A stretch of 64,000 nucleotides of DNA from Halocatena salina. GTDB lineage: Archaea > Halobacteriota > Halobacteria > Halobacteriales > Haloarculaceae. The notes below the pieces were generated by a model. It was not told the DNA's origin. It did no database searches and was given only the letters and a program-made list of their open reading frames with translations. Location of the stretch: positions 806,001 to 870,000 of the forward strand of contig NZ_CP096019.1 in the NCBI RefSeq assembly GCF_023115355.1, in the 5' to 3' direction. The translations under genes were made by a program, and so were the position numbers. Every line of letters begins with the position of its first letter. Positions within the stretch are counted from its first letter, which is position 1. Shown here in pieces: positions 8,986-18,103 of this stretch.

Positions 8986-9533
8986 AGGCAGGCACGCGAG
9001 CACTCGGTGTCGCTGAGTCGTACACTCACGGAGCCACAAAGAGCACTGTCGTGGGCGCTGTCGTGCGCGCCGATCGCGTGTTCGACGGGATGGTAGTCGG
9101 GCACATCACGGTGGGTGGAACCGACAGCACTGCGCGTATCACGGATCTTTGGCGTCGAATCGATCGACCCGACGTACAGTACGTATTTCTGGCTGGGATC
9201 GCTCCAGCGTGGTACAACATCATCGACCTCCGAGAGGTCGAAGACGTCGTCGACCGTCCCGTTGTTTCCGTTTCGTTCGAGCAAAGCGACGGATTAGCGC
9301 CCGCGCTCCGTGACGCGTTCGAAACCTCGGCGCTTGCCGAGCGGCTTGATCGGTACAACCGCCAACCACCCCGCCAGAAGATCAGTGTGAACGACGAGCA
9401 ACTGTTCGTCCGCGCTGTCGGACTCGCTACCGCGGAAGCCGAGCGGGTCGTTCGGGCGTTCACTCCTGAAGGCGGACGACCGGAGCCGCTTCGTGTGGCC
9501 AACACCGCAGCCGCTGCGATCGATGAGTTCTGA
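8982..9533 (+). CDS. DUF99 (UPF0215) family protein
   Basis: The 183-aa protein matches the archaeal DUF99/UPF0215 family. It has the N-terminal ALGVAESY segment, the GGTDST turn, the conserved VFLAGIAPAWYNIIDL block (about 67-82), and the RPVVSVSFE strand followed by a helical C-terminal half. The family resembles endonuclease V in fold, but its activity has not been settled. The start is GTG 8982, overlapping the stop of the 56-aa gene. A uracil-DNA glycosylase gene follows 49 bases later, so a role in nucleic acid repair is possible, though only by context. Confidence 0.85.
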   Translation: MKAGTRALGVAESYTHGATKSTVVGAVVRADRVFDGMVVGHITVGGTDSTARITDLWRRIDRPDVQYVFLAGIAPAWYNIIDLREVEDVVDRPVVSVSFEQSDGLAPALRDAFETSALAERLDRYNRQPPRQKISVNDEQLFVRAVGLATAEAERVVRAFTPEGGRPEPLRVANTAAAAIDEF

Positions 9534-9582
9534 GCGTGGTGAGAACACAACCTTGTAGTCGCGTTCGGACGGGTTTCGAGTT

Positions 9583-10176
9583 ATGGAACAGCGTATCGAT
9601 GGAATCGACGTCCGCGCCTGTGAGCAGTGTCCCGAGCTGTGTGAGTCTCGATCGCAGATCGTCAACGGAACGGGCACCACGAGCGGACCGATACTGTTCG
9701 TGGGCGAAGGCCCGGGTGCGACCGAGGACGAACGAGGCGAACCGTTCGTCGGACGCTCGGGCGACGTGCTTGATGAGGCGCTGCGCGATCGCGGACTCAC
9801 CCGGCGTGACATCCGGATCACCAACTGTGTCCGCTGTCGCCCACCGGATAACCGCGATCCGACCACGAACGAACTCGAAAACTGCCGTGTGCATTTACAC
9901 CGGGAGATCGAACAGGTCGATCCTGAACTGATCGTCACACTCGGGAAGGTGCCGAGTCAGCACCTTCTCGAACGTGATGTCGCAGTGACCAACGAAGCCG
10001 GCTCGGTCGTCGAACACCGGATCGCTGGGACGGCTCGACGTGTCGTAATCTGTGTCCATCCCGCTGCGACGCTGTACGATTCGAGCCAACAGGACGCCTT
10101 CGAGAGCGCGTTAGACGAGGCGATCTCGATCGTGGGCCACAGCGTCGGTGGCCAGTCACGACTCAGTGAGTACTGA
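9583..10176 (+). CDS. Family 4 uracil-DNA glycosylase (4Fe-4S)
   Basis: The 197-aa protein removes uracil from DNA at the start of base excision repair. Motif 1 is GEGPGATEDERGEPFVGRSG (about 45-64), and the NCVRCRPPDNRDP motif follows at about 85-97. The iron-sulfur ligands are probably among Cys13, Cys16 and the two cysteines around CVRC and NC (about 86 and 103), as in the thermophilic family 4 enzymes. The motif 3 region CVHPAATLY (about 150-158) carries the conserved His-Pro. The length is normal. It follows the DUF99 gene on the same strand but with a gap, so shared transcription is only likely. Confidence 0.92.
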   Translation: MEQRIDGIDVRACEQCPELCESRSQIVNGTGTTSGPILFVGEGPGATEDERGEPFVGRSGDVLDEALRDRGLTRRDIRITNCVRCRPPDNRDPTTNELENCRVHLHREIEQVDPELIVTLGKVPSQHLLERDVAVTNEAGSVVEHRIAGTARRVVICVHPAATLYDSSQQDAFESALDEAISIVGHSVGGQSRLSEY

Positions 10177-10215
10177 GACGGTAAAGGACTTACTCGCGCT
10201 CGTCAAAACTATCCT

Positions 10216-10854
10216 ATGAGCCAGGCGGACATCGTCGTCGTCGATTATGGACTCGGAAACCTCCGGAGTGTAACGCGAGGACTCCAACGCGCGGGGGCGA
10301 ACGTCGAAGTGAGCCACGATCCAGCCGCCCTCACACGCGCCGATGGGATCGTGCTTCCCGGCGTGGGGGCGTTCAGCGAGGGGATGGAAAACGCCAAACC
10401 GTTCCGCAAAGCCCTGATCGAAGCCGTCGACGACGACATCCCCCTGTTCGGCATCTGTCTCGGGATGCAGATGCTACTCACCGCAAGCGAAGAATCCGAA
10501 CAGGTCGGACAGGGAGATGTGGACGGTCTCGATCTGATCCCCGGAAAAAACGTCCGGTTCGGTCGAGACCAAACGGTGCCACACATGGGATGGAACGAGC
10601 TGACCGTCGAACGTGAACACCCGATCGTTGCCGGTGTCGACGGCCAGTATGCGTACTTCGTTCACTCCTATTACGCTGCTCCCGAGGACGAACACGCCTC
10701 AGTGGCGAGCACTGACTACGGCCACGCGTTCCCGAGCATCGTTGCGACTGACGACGACACCGTCTTCGGAACACAGTTCCATCCCGAAAAGAGCGGAAAA
10801 ACCGGACTCCGAATCCTCCGAAACTTCGTGGAGCTTTGTGATTCTTCGGCGTGA
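10216..10854 (+). CDS. hisH: Imidazole glycerol phosphate synthase, glutaminase subunit HisH
   Basis: HisH hydrolyses glutamine and passes ammonia to HisF to form imidazole glycerol phosphate in histidine synthesis. The 212-aa sequence has the class I glutamine amidotransferase triad. The nucleophile Cys is in FGICLGMQ (about residue 79), and the His and Glu are in FHPEKSG (about 191-197). The N-terminal VVDYGLGNLRSV block is diagnostic for HisH. The partner hisF is not in this window, and hisI lies 30 kb away, so the his genes are scattered as usual in haloarchaea. The ATG at 10216 follows the AT-rich stretch CAAAACTATCCT. Confidence 0.96.
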   Translation: MSQADIVVVDYGLGNLRSVTRGLQRAGANVEVSHDPAALTRADGIVLPGVGAFSEGMENAKPFRKALIEAVDDDIPLFGICLGMQMLLTASEESEQVGQGDVDGLDLIPGKNVRFGRDQTVPHMGWNELTVEREHPIVAGVDGQYAYFVHSYYAAPEDEHASVASTDYGHAFPSIVATDDDTVFGTQFHPEKSGKTGLRILRNFVELCDSSA

Positions 10855-10985
10855 GAACTGTCCGTGTGTTCGTTCCGGTCAACACGGCTGACCGATGACC
10901 TACGCCGTTTTCGACGTCTCATCCTCACTACACGTTTTATGGTGCAAAGCGAAGAGTGAATACAATGCGAAAAAATATGTAGGAT

Positions 10986-11360
10986 ATGCCACCGAGGCCA
11001 GTAACGGAATGGCCCGATCGGCCAGTGACACGATCAGAGATCCAGACTGATCTCGATCCGATTGACGCGATCGATCCACTCCCGCTCGACGATACCGTCG
11101 TGGGAGTTTGGGGAGTGACACAGGGACAGATCCAACGTCGATCGATTCCCGAGGAGGTGCCTGAAGCCGCGATCGTCGATTTCGTATTAGAAACGCCCAC
11201 GGAGTACCGGATGTACAGCTACGTCCAACACGACAGAACGACACAGTGGGTCACGTACGAAGCCGAAGAGAAACGGACTGAAGGCGGCGACAAATTCGAA
11301 ACGACACTGCAGGAGTACACGCTGCTGGCAGGCGACACCGACATTAGTCGAGTCGAATGA
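10986..11360 (+). CDS. Uncharacterised haloarchaeal protein (124 aa)
   Basis: I do not recognise this protein. It has no membrane segment, no signal peptide and no cysteine. It reads as acidic, mostly beta structure (DDTVVGVWGVTQ, YRMYSYVQHDRTTQWVTYEAEEK, TLQEYTLL). Codon use looks like that of its neighbours. A TATA-like TTTTATG at about 10935 precedes it, giving a short leader before ATG 10986. It lies 70 bases upstream of the MscS channel start on the same strand, and the two could share a message. Confidence 0.6.
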   Translation: MPPRPVTEWPDRPVTRSEIQTDLDPIDAIDPLPLDDTVVGVWGVTQGQIQRRSIPEEVPEAAIVDFVLETPTEYRMYSYVQHDRTTQWVTYEAEEKRTEGGDKFETTLQEYTLLAGDTDISRVE

Positions 11361-11430
11361 GAACAGTTGGGTGACCCATCGGGCGGTCGTCGTTCGCAAC
11401 GCTTTTTCGTTCACCCGAATGCCCCTGGAC

Positions 11431-12543
11431 ATGGGGATAGGGGAGGAGACACAACGAGAGCCACAGGTAGAGAACGCCACGCCCATCAACGACACGGCTG
11501 CCACCGCAACGTCGGATCCGTCCTCCACATCGACCCCGACTAACACATCCGTCAGAGAACAAGCCATCAAGCAAGCCAGGGAAGCCACGGATGAACTGTT
11601 CGATCTCTTCAATCAGTGGCTTCCGACCGACGTGGCACGGTTGCTCGTCACGGCACTCGTCATTGCCATCGCGTGGTATCTCGCAAACTACATTGCCCGG
11701 TTGTTGGAACCGCGCGTATCCAGTCGATTCGAACGCCCGAGCGTCACACGGACGATACTCAAAGCCATTCGAACGGTGATTCTCAGTATCGGGGTCCTGT
11801 TCGCAATCACCAACCTGTACGGTATCAGTGGGGATATCGTCGTCTTTCCGCTCACCGTGTTCTCGGCGATAGCCGGTGTCGTGCTCGCGCCGATCGTCAG
11901 GAGCTTCAGCTCCGGGTTGTTCATCCTCGCTGACCAACCGTATGAGATCGGAGATATGATCGAACTCGTCGATACGGAGCAGCTCGGCTTCGTGCAGGAC
12001 ATCACGATCCGATACACCAAGATAACCACCCTCGACAACACGACCCTCGTGATTCCGAACGGTTCGATGCGAGATCGGGACGTCACCAACTACTCCGCAG
12101 AGGACGCCCGCACGCGGTTGGCACTCGATATCGGCATCACCTACGAGAGCGACGTCGACACCGCTCGAACGCTCATCGAGGATGCGGCCAGCGACATCTC
12201 GGGGGTCATCTCCGGTGGCCCAGCGATCCGGATTGCGAGCGCTCGCTATCACGCCGCCCCCACGTGCTACATCACTGAATTCGGAGCACACAGTGTAGAG
12301 CTACAGCTACGCTACTGGATCACCGAACCACCCAAACAGCACCGGATTCGTTCCCGCGTGTTGGAGGCAGTCTTGAATCGACTCGACGGGAGCGACGTAG
12401 AACTGGCCTATCCCCACTCACACGTCGTCTTCGACGAAACGAGTGGGGTGCTCGACATCGATGTGACGCGAGAAGAGCGAAGACATCATCGATCAACCGA
12501 CAACCACTCCAACCGGCGACCGAGACCCAACACCAACGATTGA
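11431..12543 (+). CDS. MscS-family mechanosensitive ion channel
   Basis: MscS channels open under membrane tension and release solutes after osmotic downshock, which matters for halophiles facing dilution. The protein has a hydrophilic acidic N-terminal tail, then membrane helices around VARLLVTALVIAIAWYLANYIA, RTVILSIGVLFAITNLYGI and VFPLTVFSAIAGVVLAPIV. The third is the pore helix and is followed by the conserved SSGLFILADQPYEIGDMIE start of the beta domain. A C-terminal alpha/beta domain ends in LAYPHSHVVF. I chose ATG 11431 over the longer GTG 11371 because a T-rich TATA-like patch sits near 11405. The gene converges on the O-antigen ligase gene with 12 bases between stops. Confidence 0.9.
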   Translation: MGIGEETQREPQVENATPINDTAATATSDPSSTSTPTNTSVREQAIKQAREATDELFDLFNQWLPTDVARLLVTALVIAIAWYLANYIARLLEPRVSSRFERPSVTRTILKAIRTVILSIGVLFAITNLYGISGDIVVFPLTVFSAIAGVVLAPIVRSFSSGLFILADQPYEIGDMIELVDTEQLGFVQDITIRYTKITTLDNTTLVIPNGSMRDRDVTNYSAEDARTRLALDIGITYESDVDTARTLIEDAASDISGVISGGPAIRIASARYHAAPTCYITEFGAHSVELQLRYWITEPPKQHRIRSRVLEAVLNRLDGSDVELAYPHSHVVFDETSGVLDIDVTREERRHHRSTDNHSNRRPRPNTND

Positions 12544-12555
12544 GTGCCGGTCGTG

Positions 12556-14097
12556 CTATCGCTCCCACTCGGGCCGACTCCACGTGCTGGATCCGGTGGA
12601 ACCGGTGTGTCGTCGTCTTTCACGTTCGTCGGCTTCGGCCACGTCAACCCACGCTCCGTTCATGATGAGATAACCGGCCGAAAGCGATGCGAGAACTGCG
12701 GGAATCGTGTGGTGGAAGATCGTGTACGCCTCGAAGATCTGGTGGGCAGCGAAACCGAACGCGAGCACGAGCGCCGGCACATCGACCCGAGACGCTTGAA
12801 ACACGCCTCTAAACAGACTTCCAACGACGATGAGGAGATACGCACCCAGTCCGACAACACCGATTCGGATCAAAATCGAGAGATAGGAGTTGTGTGGACT
12901 GTGACCGCTCGCAGGTCCTGCAACGTACGGTTCGATGGTGTCGTCTACGGCAACCAGCCCATGCCCGAACAGGAACGGCCCATCGAACGTGGCCTCGATC
13001 GACCCGGCCCAGAGCGCGAACCGTCCCGAAGAACTGATACCGAGCGTCGGAAGGAGGAACAAAAACAGGACCACGGAGCCGATGAGACCGACCACGGCAA
13101 ACGGAAGCGCACGCCGACCGAGCACCAGATAAGCGCAGTACAGAACGAGTGCCGTGCCGATCGCGAGATAACTCGCTCGGCTGTTGGTGAGATACGTCCC
13201 GAACGCATTGATCACGCCCAACGTCCCGGCGACGAACGACAGTCCGAGAGACATCATAAACGGAAACGTAGAGACGGTTGTCGAACCGCCGTCAGCGTGC
13301 ACCGGCTGATTCTGGTTGTTCCGCTCGCGTCGAGGAAGCGCACGGGTAGCGAGCAACACGGAAGCGATAGTCCCAGCAAACCCGACCACTCCGAGCGTGT
13401 TCGGATTGTCGAACACCGACGTGAGTATATACACCTCACTGTCCGCAAACACCGGCGTGAACGTGTTGTGCCACGGGGCAACAGGAAGTCCGAAAAACGT
13501 GAACGACCCGCTGTAGGAGAGGAGGCCAAGCAACATGAGAACGGCTGAAAAGAGACTCACAACCCACAAAAACGCATCACGAGGCACGTACCGAGGAATG
13601 ACGAAGAGGTTCAGTCCGGTCATGAATCCGGCGATGATGAAAAACGCCGCGGTACCGGATGTGGACGGATCGACGATCGGCATGACGTAGAACAGATGGA
13701 CCGAAAACAGCACGACGAACGCCAGTAAAAAGATCCCTGTCCGCTGTAAGTATCGTCGTTGTCGTGGACACATAAAGAGGAAAAAGAAAAACAGCGACGC
13801 GATGAGCGTCAATTTCGCTGCTCGGCCCGGCTGGGGAAATCCCGGTCCCATCCGCCGAAACACCACCCCGATGAGAACTAGCATGCACAAAATGTATGTA
13901 AACAATAAAATCCCGAATCGACCATCGACGCCGTACACCTCGGCTCCGTAGACGGTAAATCCGACCCCCCCCATCAATAAACCGAGTGCGAGAAGATGAT
14001 ATTTCGTGACTAGTGGATTACTGGCGTCGGTTAATATTAAACAGGCAACAATCAATACGAAAAAACCGGTCGACAGGTATCGGACTAGTCTACTCAT
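12556..14097 (-). CDS. O-antigen ligase/polymerase-like (Wzy_C) membrane protein
   Basis: This 513-aa protein has about ten to twelve membrane helices and one large extracytoplasmic loop. The loop region contains SGRFALWAGSIEATFDGPFLFGHG and GHSPHNSYLSILIRIG (about residues 350-430), the hallmark of the Wzy_C family, whose members join or polymerise lipid-linked glycans. Nothing shows whether the substrate is the S-layer N-glycan or a capsule-like polysaccharide. It sits divergently beside uppP and near the glycosylphosphotransferase and epimerase, so the region looks like a surface-glycan locus. Its first 40 codons are AT-richer than most of the window. Confidence 0.82.
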   Translation of the reverse strand: MSRLVRYLSTGFFVLIVACLILTDASNPLVTKYHLLALGLLMGGVGFTVYGAEVYGVDGRFGILLFTYILCMLVLIGVVFRRMGPGFPQPGRAAKLTLIASLFFFFLFMCPRQRRYLQRTGIFLLAFVVLFSVHLFYVMPIVDPSTSGTAAFFIIAGFMTGLNLFVIPRYVPRDAFLWVVSLFSAVLMLLGLLSYSGSFTFFGLPVAPWHNTFTPVFADSEVYILTSVFDNPNTLGVVGFAGTIASVLLATRALPRRERNNQNQPVHADGGSTTVSTFPFMMSLGLSFVAGTLGVINAFGTYLTNSRASYLAIGTALVLYCAYLVLGRRALPFAVVGLIGSVVLFLFLLPTLGISSSGRFALWAGSIEATFDGPFLFGHGLVAVDDTIEPYVAGPASGHSPHNSYLSILIRIGVVGLGAYLLIVVGSLFRGVFQASRVDVPALVLAFGFAAHQIFEAYTIFHHTIPAVLASLSAGYLIMNGAWVDVAEADERERRRHTGSTGSSTWSRPEWER

Positions 14098-14289
14098 CAG
14101 CTACTCCCTTGGGGCAATGAGGTAAAAATCTAATTATGCATCTTCCGACCATATATAATAAAAAAGACAGTAGACCGCGGTGTTGTACACGAGGTAGTTC
14201 GATCGACGGGGTCGTTCAGTTGCACTCCTGAGAGAGCGGTCACCGATGAAAGACCAAACTGTTTTGTCATTCTCCCAGGTACGTTCGGT

Positions 14290-15135
14290 ATGGACGGTGA
14301 GACGGCACTGATTGCTGTGATCGTCGGCTTTTTACAAGGAATATTCGAGTGGTTACCGATTTCGAGCGAGGGTAACATCACGATCGCCTTGGCTGTGCTT
14401 GGGGGATTCGGGAACGCAGGTGCAGTCTCATTCGCGCTGTTTCTTCACACCGGAACGGCTATTTCGGCGGTAGCGTACTACCGCGACGAACTAGCGGCAG
14501 TGATACGGTCGATGACGGAGTGGCGTCCGTCGACGGCATTCGACGATTCGACGGCTGAGTTATCGTATCTCCTCATCGCAACGTTCTCGACTGGGATCGT
14601 TGGCTTACCGGCGTACGCGCTTTTCGGAGACATCATCGGTGAGCTGCACGGCGGGATATTCATCATTCTGATTGGTGTGTCGTTGATCCTGACGGGCGTG
14701 ATCCAGCGGCTATCGGGTGATCTTTCGCTCGGGTCGCGCAAACAACCGGATCTGATCGATGCAGTGGTGGTCGGAGCCCTTCAAGGGTTTGCTGTGTTGC
14801 CAGGGATCTCTCGCTCCGGTGTGACAGCAAGTGCGCTCCTGTTTCGGAGCCACGATGGACCGTCGGCGTTTCGACTTTCGTTTCTGTTGAGTATCCCCGC
14901 GGCGATCGGCGGCGGGCTACTCGCGGCGCTCGAAGACGGGATCGGATCGGTGTCGCCGTTCTCGGCACTGATCGCTATCGCTGTGAGTGCCATCGTCGGT
15001 TACCTCACTATCGACGCGCTGATGCGGATCGTCGAACGCATCTCCTTTTGGAAGATCTGTCTGGGTCTCGGTGGAGTTGCCGTGCTTGGGGGCATGCTCT
15101 TATTCACCGTGAACGACGTCAGTGCTATGGGATGA
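14290..15135 (+). CDS. uppP: Undecaprenyl/polyprenyl-diphosphatase-like UppP (BacA family)
   Basis: UppP dephosphorylates polyprenyl diphosphate so the lipid carrier can be reused for glycan assembly; archaea use dolichol-type carriers. The 281-aa membrane protein has the family's two inverted-repeat motifs: VGFLQGIFEWLPISSEGN (about residues 12-29) and LQGFAVLPGISRSGVTASAL (about 164-183). Bacterial enzymes usually read SSSGH in the first motif; here it is SSEGN, as I recall for archaeal homologues. About eight hydrophobic helices are visible. The flanking ligase and glycosyltransferase genes support a role in surface-glycan carrier recycling. Confidence 0.9.
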   Translation: MDGETALIAVIVGFLQGIFEWLPISSEGNITIALAVLGGFGNAGAVSFALFLHTGTAISAVAYYRDELAAVIRSMTEWRPSTAFDDSTAELSYLLIATFSTGIVGLPAYALFGDIIGELHGGIFIILIGVSLILTGVIQRLSGDLSLGSRKQPDLIDAVVVGALQGFAVLPGISRSGVTASALLFRSHDGPSAFRLSFLLSIPAAIGGGLLAALEDGIGSVSPFSALIAIAVSAIVGYLTIDALMRIVERISFWKICLGLGGVAVLGGMLLFTVNDVSAMG

Positions 15136-15597
15136 AAACGACGTCCGTGAGTAAAGATCACTTGGATTCTATGATCGGCTCGTAAGGATCAACTACTCTA
15201 ACATAATAATCCATGTTGATGAATTCTATTACAATAATTAATACGTGTTACACCGATGTGTATCAGAGTTATACGACAAGATCTTGATTCGACGTCGGTT
15301 ACGGACTCATGTTGAAATGCTGCTTTTCGGGCCGTTGTAACGGCGTATACATCCGCGTGCCTGTTCTAATTGGACATAATTTTCGTCTTGAAAAGATAAT
15401 ACGGAAATTGAACGGATCGAAATCCCAGCCATTTAATACTACGTCTCAATGAGTGGTCTACGAGACCAGCAGAGAGACACGGAGTATCGGATATGCACAC
15501 AAGAGCTATTATAGTAGACGACCCGGGATTGACAACGGCACGGTTAGCTAATCTCATCGAAGTGAATATCAATCGGACGTAAGAAACAGATAACAAC
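15136..15597. other. AT-rich intergenic region before the glycosylphosphotransferase gene
   Basis: This 460-base stretch is distinctly AT-rich and holds no convincing gene; the frames crossing it are short and lack haloarchaeal composition. A weak hairpin (GTCTC...GAGAC) is visible near 15444-15467. It could be a long leader or promoter region, or decayed foreign DNA. I cannot choose between these. Confidence 0.4.
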
Positions 15598-17076
15598 ATG
15601 TCGAGCCAACGTAGTGGTGTGACGTCCGGCTGGCGATACCGGTTAGCGAGCGTGATCGGTACGGCATCGATCACCGCGATAGTGGTCCCTGTTACGAGTC
15701 ACCCAACGGTGGAGGACTTAGCGATGTCACTCCCGGTCGTTTCTCACCTCCCGAAACCAGTACACACACACGGTGGACTCACGATCATCACAGTAACAAC
15801 AGTTCTTGCGGTTCTATTGTCGTTAATTCCGCTGTACAAGCCTCGTCCCCGTCGTATCATCGACGTCATTTCCGAAACGCAGCGTCGGATCTTGCTCGCG
15901 GCACTCGCGCTCGCTACCATCGGATATTTCGATTACACCTACCGTCTACCTCGGATGATGCTGGTGTTAACGACGCTCGGACTGCTCGTCCTTCTTCCGG
16001 CGTGGCATGTACTCATCCGGAATCAAAAACGGAATGCAACGGAAAGCGTCATCATCATCGGTAACGACGTAGAAACCATCACTACTCTTCATGAGAAGGC
16101 AGATATCCCGTTTATCGGCTACGTATCGTTGAATCAGCCTATCTCTTCACCATCGGAGAGCAGTGACCGGAACCACAGCTCCACAGCAATGGCCCCGTTC
16201 ACCGATGGGGGTGCAGTTATCGCCTCTCACGCTGATGTCGAAGGATTGGAATATCTCGGTGGCATCTCACGACTCAACGAGATCATCGTAGAGAACGATC
16301 CGGATACAGTAGTTCTTGCGTTCTCCCAGGCCGATCGAGAGGAGTTTTTCGGAGTGCTTCGAACGTGCTATCAACACGGCGTCACCGCGAAGGTCCACCG
16401 AGACCTCGGGAACGACGTATTAACGTGTGATACCAAATCCGATATGCTACGGGATATCAATCTCGAACCGTGGGATTGGCAAGACCGAATGGTAAAACGA
16501 GCGTTTGACGCTCTGTTCGCCGCTGTCGGGTTGCTGGTGGCCTCACCACTCGTACTCGGTATTGCCATCGCCATCAAGCTCGACAGTCCTGGGTCAGTGA
16601 TTTACGCACAGGAACGAACCGCAACGTTCGGAGGCACGTTCACGATTTATAAATTCCGAAGCATGGTCGAGAACGCCGAACAAGCGACGGGTGCGGTTAT
16701 CAGCGAGGAAGACGCCGGTGAAGTCGATCCTCGTGTTACTCGCGTTGGACGCATTCTCCGTCAGACGCATTTGGACGAAATCCCACAGCTCTGGTCCATA
16801 TTCACCGGCCACATGAGCGTTGTCGGTCCGCGCCCTGAACGCCCGGAAATCGATCGGGAAATCACCGCCGATGTGACGGAGTGGAAACAGCGATGGTTCG
16901 TCAAACCCGGGTTGACTGGACCAGCACAGATAAACGACGTCACTGGGCACGAACCGGATCGGAAGCTCCGATACGACGTCAAATATATCAGAAACCAATC
17001 CGTTCTACTCGATGTTCGCATCATCATAAAACAAGTGTATAAAGTTGCTAAAGAAGCAACCGATCATCTAAAGTAG
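15598..17076 (+). CDS. Polyprenyl glycosylphosphotransferase (bacterial sugar transferase family)
   Basis: The enzyme transfers a sugar phosphate from a nucleotide sugar to a polyprenyl phosphate carrier, starting a surface glycan. The 492-aa protein has the WbaP/WcaJ plan. Four or five N-terminal membrane helices (about 15-145) are followed by a soluble CoA-binding-like region with VIIIGNDVETI (about 150-160). A further helix (FDALFAAVGLLVASPLVLGIAIAIKL, about 302-327) leads into the catalytic domain with KFRSMVENAE, DEIPQLWSIFTGHMSVVGPRPERPE and a terminal QVYK segment. The epimerase gene starts 25 bases downstream, probably in one operon. The upstream spacer and N-terminal part are AT-rich, which may mark a transferred glycan locus. 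Confidence 0.93.
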   Translation: MSSQRSGVTSGWRYRLASVIGTASITAIVVPVTSHPTVEDLAMSLPVVSHLPKPVHTHGGLTIITVTTVLAVLLSLIPLYKPRPRRIIDVISETQRRILLAALALATIGYFDYTYRLPRMMLVLTTLGLLVLLPAWHVLIRNQKRNATESVIIIGNDVETITTLHEKADIPFIGYVSLNQPISSPSESSDRNHSSTAMAPFTDGGAVIASHADVEGLEYLGGISRLNEIIVENDPDTVVLAFSQADREEFFGVLRTCYQHGVTAKVHRDLGNDVLTCDTKSDMLRDINLEPWDWQDRMVKRAFDALFAAVGLLVASPLVLGIAIAIKLDSPGSVIYAQERTATFGGTFTIYKFRSMVENAEQATGAVISEEDAGEVDPRVTRVGRILRQTHLDEIPQLWSIFTGHMSVVGPRPERPEIDREITADVTEWKQRWFVKPGLTGPAQINDVTGHEPDRKLRYDVKYIRNQSVLLDVRIIIKQVYKVAKEATDHLK

Positions 17077-17101
17077 CGTGCTATTCCCATACTGATATAT
17101 T

Positions 17102-18088
17102 ATGGACGATAATGGTGATGACAAGGAAGCAACGACAACAGTAGTCGTTACTGGCGCAGCCGGATACACAGGCAGCTGTGTCGTTCGTGAACTGCAGGCT
17201 GAACATCCGGACTGGACTATCAAGGGACTCGACAACTACTACCTTGGAACGGTTCGCTCTGTGGAAGGGGTCGCCGTCGACCACGTGGATATTCGGGACC
17301 GAGCTCGACTCGAATCCGTCCTCTCAGACGCGGACGCCGTCGTGCATCTCGCAGCGATAAGCGGTGTGGACGACTGTGCTGAGAACCCCGATCTGACCTA
17401 CGAGACTAATGTCATTGGGACCGCTAACATCACGAACTGGTGTCGACAGACGGGAGCCGGGCTGATATTCCCGTTAAGTATGGCGATCGTCGGCGATCCG
17501 CAAACGTTTCCGATCACGATCGACCATCCTCGTCAGCCGATGAACTGGTACGGCAGAACGAAGGTCATCGGAGAACGGATCATCGAATCGATGGCTTCCG
17601 ATAGGTTTCCCGCCCACCTCGTTCTCAAATCCAATCTGTACGGCGTTCATCGCTCCGGTGGGCAGATAGTCACCAAGGACACGGTTATCCAACGCTTCGT
17701 CGAGAAGGCGTTAGCGGGCGAGGACCTGACCGTGTACGAGCCCGGGACACAAGCGCGCAATTACGTTCACGTCGTGGACACCGCCAGGGCGTACGTTCGG
17801 AGCGTCGAATCGGTTTTGAACGAACGTCGTGAGAACGAAACCGGTGTCAAGAAGTACGAAATTGCGGGGCAAAACGCTCCCAGCGTGCTTGATATTGCCG
17901 GTCTGATTCAGGAAATCGCCGTCGATCGGGGAATCGATGTCGGCCTCAAGCGAATCGAAAACCCCCGGAACGAAACGCTCGTTTCGGAGTTCGACGTCGA
18001 TACATCAAAAGCACACGACATATTGGAGTGGAAGCCCCAGCAAGAGCTCGCACCGTCGATCCGCGAGATGTTCGAACAGCTAGCGTGA
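17102..18088 (+). CDS. NAD-dependent nucleotide-sugar epimerase/dehydratase (extended SDR)
   Basis: The 328-aa protein is an extended short-chain dehydrogenase of the UDP-glucose 4-epimerase/dTDP-glucose dehydratase type. Motifs are the NAD-binding VVTGAAGYTGSCVVREL (about 14-30), the DAVVHLAAISGVDDC strand, and a catalytic YGRTK (Tyr and Lys, about 153-157). The usual Ser/Thr is supplied by the PLSMAIVG segment. A middle part, KSNLYGVHRSG, binds the nucleotide sugar. It follows the glycosylphosphotransferase by 25 bases and probably makes its sugar-nucleotide substrate. The exact epimer is not predictable. Confidence 0.9.
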   Translation: MDDNGDDKEATTTVVVTGAAGYTGSCVVRELQAEHPDWTIKGLDNYYLGTVRSVEGVAVDHVDIRDRARLESVLSDADAVVHLAAISGVDDCAENPDLTYETNVIGTANITNWCRQTGAGLIFPLSMAIVGDPQTFPITIDHPRQPMNWYGRTKVIGERIIESMASDRFPAHLVLKSNLYGVHRSGGQIVTKDTVIQRFVEKALAGEDLTVYEPGTQARNYVHVVDTARAYVRSVESVLNERRENETGVKKYEIAGQNAPSVLDIAGLIQEIAVDRGIDVGLKRIENPRNETLVSEFDVDTSKAHDILEWKPQQELAPSIREMFEQLA

Positions 18089-18103
18089 TCGCGAGTACGG
18101 ATC

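Noticed and set aside
15366-15674. 102-aa minus-strand frame in the spacer before the glycosylphosphotransferase gene
   Set aside because: It overlaps the true start of that gene and has a non-haloarchaeal composition. It reflects AT-rich sequence, not coding.
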